In this document: in pieces, positions 60,969 through 64,000 of the stretch
How the letters are laid out: each line of letters begins with the position of its first letter
Position numbering within the stretch: the stretch's first letter is position 1
From: Butyricicoccus sp. OM04-18BH
GTDB taxonomy: Bacteria > Bacillota > Clostridia > Oscillospirales > Butyricicoccaceae
NCBI RefSeq assembly: GCF_003481705.1
Contig: NZ_QULN01000010.1
Span: forward strand, 26,525 to 90,524
Direction of reading: 5' to 3'
DNA length: 64,000 nt
The notes under the pieces: generated by a model
Told to the model about the DNA's origin: nothing
What the model saw: only the letters and a program-made list of their open reading frames with translations
Databases searched by the model: none
Translations under genes and position numbers: made by a program

Positions 60969-62306
60969 TTACTTCATAGCTGCCGCCAGTTTCTTCACCA
61001 GTTCCACACCATACTCATAATCGAGCAGGTACTGCATGGTCTTGTCGCTGAGTCCTACCGCCTGCTGCACCTTGATGATCGCCGCCTGCGTTTCGGCGTC
61101 AGTCACCGGCTCTGCCGGCTTGGCGGTCGAAGTGTCATACTTAATGCCGAGCGTATCAAGGATACCCTTGGCGTATGCGATGCCGAACGCCTGCTGCTTT
61201 GCCTTGGTGCCCGCCTGTGCTGCATCAGCCTTGGTGTCAACGAATACACCCTCGCAGATTACTGCCGGACACTTGGTATCGCGCACAAACGCATAATAAT
61301 CGCCGCGCTGACCGCGACGGGTCTTACAGCCGCGCGAGTTCTGGCCGATCTTGACGACCTGCTTCTCGATATTCTGCGCGAGCGTCTTGCCGACGCCGCC
61401 GTTCAGGGTGTGGAACACCTCGAAACCGTCACCGCCGCCGGAGTTGTTGTGTACGTCGATAGCCAGATCAGGCGCGTAGGCATTGCACTCGCGCACCTCC
61501 TCATTGATGGGGTCCTCCTCGTCCTTGGTGCGGCTCATGCGCACCTCAACGCCGTGCGCGGTCAGATAATCACGGCACGCCAGCGCCATCGCGAGGTTTG
61601 CTTCCTTTTCGACGATATCGCCGACCGCACCGCTGTCGCTGCCGCCATGGCCGATACCGATAAATACCTTCTTGCTCATCTTGTTCTCCTCCTTCGGAGT
61701 CGTTGTCTTATTTTTACGCTTAATGCAGACTACGCTGCACACCGGTCTGCCGTCCACGCCCTCTTTTTCCGGCGCGAACAGGTAGCCGTCCGACACGCGA
61801 TACATGCCGGTGCTGCCGCCTGCGTCCTGTACGAGCAGCAGCTTGACATCATAGTGATCCTGGACATACTGTGCAACCTCGTACTCCGTATGGCTTGCAG
61901 AGGTCTGCACATGGATGTATCGGCCATCTATCAGTAGGCCGCACATATTCCGGCTGCGCCGGTCAGACTTGCCGAGAGATCCGTTCACCTTGCCGTCCTT
62001 GATTGCCAGCTTCCAACCAGAAACAACATTCTCTGAGCCGAGGCTCAGCCGCTCAGCTGTACCGCCATAGCCGCACTCCTTGCCCTTGGCCTTGAGGTAC
62101 TGCAAGGTTCGGCCCTTGATAACGCCGTAGCGGTCGCTGCCGCTGCCGGTCATGTTGAACAGTGCGAGGTTATACACCACGTCTGCTTTTTCTTCAGTCG
62201 CCCACTGCTTCAGGCTCTTCGCAGGCTTGGACGCAGCAGCGTAGGGTGCTGCTGCGAACCAGATATCATACTGCTTTCTGTCGTAAATGTCGCAACGAAT
62301 GCTCAT
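60969..62306 (-). CDS. prophage endolysin: phosphodiester-glycosidase-like domain plus amidase
   Basis: A 445-residue two-domain lysin. Residues about 1-195 resemble the phosphodiester glycosidase family (YNLALFNMTG; GLLIDGRYIHVQTSASH; LLLVQDAGGSTGMYRV). Residues about 210-400 are an Amidase_3 N-acetylmuramoyl-L-alanine amidase (KKVFIGIGHGGSDSGAVGD; EVRECNAYAPDLAIDVHNNS; VICEGVFVDTKAD, with His and Glu zinc ligands). The tail is a helical domain. An internal ATG at 61679 has the ribosome site AAGGAGGAGA at ideal spacing and would yield the amidase domain alone (236 residues). Confidence 0.88.
   Translation of the reverse strand: MSIRCDIYDRKQYDIWFAAAPYAAASKPAKSLKQWATEEKADVVYNLALFNMTGSGSDRYGVIKGRTLQYLKAKGKECGYGGTAERLSLGSENVVSGWKLAIKDGKVNGSLGKSDRRSRNMCGLLIDGRYIHVQTSASHTEYEVAQYVQDHYDVKLLLVQDAGGSTGMYRVSDGYLFAPEKEGVDGRPVCSVVCIKRKNKTTTPKEENKMSKKVFIGIGHGGSDSGAVGDIVEKEANLAMALACRDYLTAHGVEVRMSRTKDEEDPINEEVRECNAYAPDLAIDVHNNSGGGDGFEVFHTLNGGVGKTLAQNIEKQVVKIGQNSRGCKTRRGQRGDYYAFVRDTKCPAVICEGVFVDTKADAAQAGTKAKQQAFGIAYAKGILDTLGIKYDTSTAKPAEPVTDAETQAAIIKVQQAVGLSDKTMQYLLDYEYGVELVKKLAAAMK
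61677..61694 (-). promoter_or_regulatory. internal ribosome binding site and start in the endolysin gene
   Basis: Minus strand AAGGAGGAGAACAAGATG (61694-61677): a near-perfect Shine-Dalgarno 8 nt before an in-frame ATG, exactly at the domain boundary. Confidence 0.65.
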
Positions 62307-62315
62307 CGCTGTACC

Positions 62316-62585
62316 TCACTTTTCCAGAGGAACATTGTACGACTTGGCTCGATCCGAGTCGGTCAGGCCGCTGGTGGTCGGATCGTTCAGAGCGTTCCAT
62401 ACGTTCGATGCTACGAGGAACAGGCAGTACGGATTGCTGAACGCGCCGGTAATAACGCCCCACAGCCCTGCCCACGTGGTCATATCCGCAGCGGTCAGAC
62501 CGCTGTACGCCAGCACGGTCGCCAGCGCGCCGGTAAGTACCTGCACCCAGAACACCGGGTTCTTCAGTCGAATTTTCCAGTTCAT
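62316..62585 (-). CDS. phage holin (LC3 type)
   Basis: An 89-residue membrane protein: MNWKIRLKNPVFWVQVLTGA, a second hydrophobic segment and GAFSNPYCLFLVASNVWNAL and the TTSGLTDSDRA end, matching the phi-LC3 holin family. It permeabilises the membrane for lysis. AGAGAGG precedes the ATG at 62585. 9 nt before the endolysin gene. Confidence 0.88.
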   Translation of the reverse strand: MNWKIRLKNPVFWVQVLTGALATVLAYSGLTAADMTTWAGLWGVITGAFSNPYCLFLVASNVWNALNDPTTSGLTDSDRAKSYNVPLEK

Positions 62586-62602
62586 ATAAGTACCTCTCTT
62601 TC

Positions 62603-62914
62603 TCAGTTCAAACCAAGCTGCTGTGCGATATAGCCGATGAAAATGCCGATGAGCGCCGTCGCGCCGTAGGCCACGATCTTGCGCCACATCGCGCCGTCGC
62701 GGTCCTCGAGCGTCTCCAGCCGCCTCCCCTGCTTCTCCTGCTCGCGCAGCATACCTTCCATACTGATCGCAAGTTTCTCGACCGATGTGGTCAGGTCGGA
62801 AATCTGCTGCACCGTATGCTCCAGCAGCTCCAACCGACGATCCTGCCGCTTGTTCTCCTCCTCAATGGGCCGCCGAAATTCCTCGTGCTCGGCGCGTGTG
62901 ATGAGGTTGTCCAT
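62603..62914 (-). CDS. XhlA-like phage lysis accessory protein
   Basis: A 103-residue protein: a long charged coiled coil (HEEFRRPIEEENKRQDRRLE; LLREQEKQGRRLETLEDRDG-type) and a C-terminal membrane helix (IVAYGATALIGIFIGYIAQQ). This layout is that of XhlA/haemolysin-like proteins next to holins. Tandem with holin and endolysin. Confidence 0.78.
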   Translation of the reverse strand: MDNLITRAEHEEFRRPIEEENKRQDRRLELLEHTVQQISDLTTSVEKLAISMEGMLREQEKQGRRLETLEDRDGAMWRKIVAYGATALIGIFIGYIAQQLGLN

Positions 62915-62934
62915 GTTTTACCTACTTTCTTGCG

Positions 62935-63900
62935 TCAAGCAATGACGCGGTTGTATTCATACTGCACTCTAACAGGGTTGATTTCTGCGTAAATGAGCGT
63001 CGTTTTCGGGTCGCTGTGCCCCAAAAGGTGCTGAATGATCGTCAGCTCCATGCCGCAGTTAAGCGCGTGCGACGCGAAGGTATGCCGCATTAGATGCGGA
63101 TACAGCGGCCGCTCCATGCCGATGCGCTTGCCCAGCTTGGAAATGATCTTCTCAATTCCCCGATCGCTCAAAGGTTCGTAGGGCGCACGGCTGCTGGAGA
63201 AGAGCGCCTCTCCTCCCTTGCGGCCTTCGATGTACAGCTGCAGCATGAGCTTCGCGCGGACGGAAAAATAAACCGTTCGCTCCTTGTTGCCCTTGCCGAT
63301 GACCTTGCACTTGCGGTCGCGCCAGTCGATATCGTCGACGCGCAGACCGGCGACTTCGGACACGCGGCAGCCCGAGGACACAAGGAACTCGACGAGCGCC
63401 TTCTCCTTGTAGCCCCGGCAGCCGTCGCGCACAAGCTCGAGCTGCTCGGCCGTCAGCGGGTGCCGTGACCGCAGTTTATCGATTTTCAGCGATTTGATCT
63501 TGCGCATTGGGTTCTTTCGGATCGCGTCCTCATCCGTCAGCCATTGGAAGAAGCTCCGCAGGCAGTTGATGTGCGCTTGCACGCTGTTATCCTTGAGGTG
63601 TCGCTCATCTACCAGATAGGCAATGTGCTCTCGCAAATCATCCGTCGTGATCTTCTGCACAGGCTTCTTGCACCTGCCGATAAGCACCTTGAGCCGCTCA
63701 CGATAGCCCTCCAGCGTCCGGGGACGGCAGCCGTCGATGCGCTTCGCCGCCAGGAAAGCGTCAACACGCCTCGGCAGATTGCTCCGCTCATACACCTTGG
63801 CAGGCATAATCTCGTAGTCATGCAAGATTTTCGCAATCTCGCCGGCACATTCGGGCATTAAAGCGGTCAACTTTGCAATCAAATCGATTTTTGCGGTCAT
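62935..63900 (-). CDS. prophage tyrosine integrase
   Basis: A 321-residue XerD/phage-type recombinase: SAM-like N-terminal domain (TLEGYRERLKVLIGRCKK) and catalytic residues Arg (SSGCRVSEVAGL), Lys (GKGNKERTVYF), His-x-x-Arg (HLMRHTFASHA), His (LLGHSDPKTT) and Tyr (LIYAEIN). All are intact. It probably integrates the prophage at tRNA-Leu. AAAGGAG precedes the ATG at 63900 and an extended -10 (TGCTATAAT) lies about 30 bp upstream. Confidence 0.92.
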   Translation of the reverse strand: MTAKIDLIAKLTALMPECAGEIAKILHDYEIMPAKVYERSNLPRRVDAFLAAKRIDGCRPRTLEGYRERLKVLIGRCKKPVQKITTDDLREHIAYLVDERHLKDNSVQAHINCLRSFFQWLTDEDAIRKNPMRKIKSLKIDKLRSRHPLTAEQLELVRDGCRGYKEKALVEFLVSSGCRVSEVAGLRVDDIDWRDRKCKVIGKGNKERTVYFSVRAKLMLQLYIEGRKGGEALFSSSRAPYEPLSDRGIEKIISKLGKRIGMERPLYPHLMRHTFASHALNCGMELTIIQHLLGHSDPKTTLIYAEINPVRVQYEYNRVIA

Positions 63901-64000
63901 ATAAATCAGCTCCTTTGTGCCATTATAGCACAATAGTGATAGGGCGCCTACGGCAAAGCGACCCTTGAAGCAGTACCCAAAGACGCTGGATGTGCACAAA

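Overview
The window is GC-rich DNA from a Gram-positive anaerobe, most likely a gut Clostridia/Oscillospirales-type bacterium. This is inferred from gene content, not from a marker gene: S-layer (SLH) domains, reverse rubrerythrin, a feoA-feoA-feoB set with its Cys-rich partner, DUF3793 plus flavodoxin, DUF896, a LysM-GH18 spore-type hydrolase, and strong AGGAGG ribosome sites. Many promoters are near-consensus (TTGACA, 17 bp, TATAAT), often with TGnTATACT extended -10 boxes.

Layout. (1) 1-4.2 kb is the end of an integrated element: parA/parB, an operon of a SMC-like ATPase and a TOPRIM/RloB-type protein (AbiL-like candidate defence pair), and a 23-bp tRNA-Ser 3' end followed by that tRNA's terminator. 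(2) 4.2-24.8 kb is chromosome: MATE pump, tRNA-Gly, SLH/WG surface protein, phosphodiester glycosidase, DEAD helicase, a permease, the zur-znuACB zinc operon, metY behind a tiny leader peptide, sirtuin, nitroreductase, ABC-F protein, Rrf2 regulator plus reverse rubrerythrin, CAP protein and exonuclease-BRCT. (3) 24.8-32.4 kb is a patchwork island. It holds an intact sugar-acid (KDG-type) cassette (IclR regulator, aldolase, two-part UxaA-like dehydratase, KdgT permease) set among fragments of IS66, IS1182, a serine recombinase, NifJ, an SGNH hydrolase and a second Fur-ZnuC zinc locus. (4) 32.5-60.6 kb is chromosome: LysM-GH18, the feo operon, DUF3793-flavodoxin, nitroreductase, the operon DUF896-cca-HD-yjbQ, a second metY, small envelope proteins, esterase/LacI, a five-gene operon (hybrid histidine kinase, 1349-aa leucine-rich surface protein, MoxR, DUF58, transglutaminase-like) and bioY under a BirA operator. 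(5) 60.6-64 kb is the end of a prophage in tRNA-Leu(CAG): endolysin, holin, XhlA-like protein and tyrosine integrase.

The least explained feature is a family of 560-670-bp non-coding repeats: three near-complete copies (15.3, 20.8, 42.95 kb), one half copy (39.2 kb) and two end fragments that flank the island. Each is a chain of stem-loops arranged as long imperfect terminal inverted repeats around a conserved core. Metal and redox control is another theme: a Zur-type box, a perfect Fur-type box and several copies of a GTTAGC-N4-GCTAAC palindrome on the iron genes. The window contains no CRISPR array and no rRNA genes that I can see.
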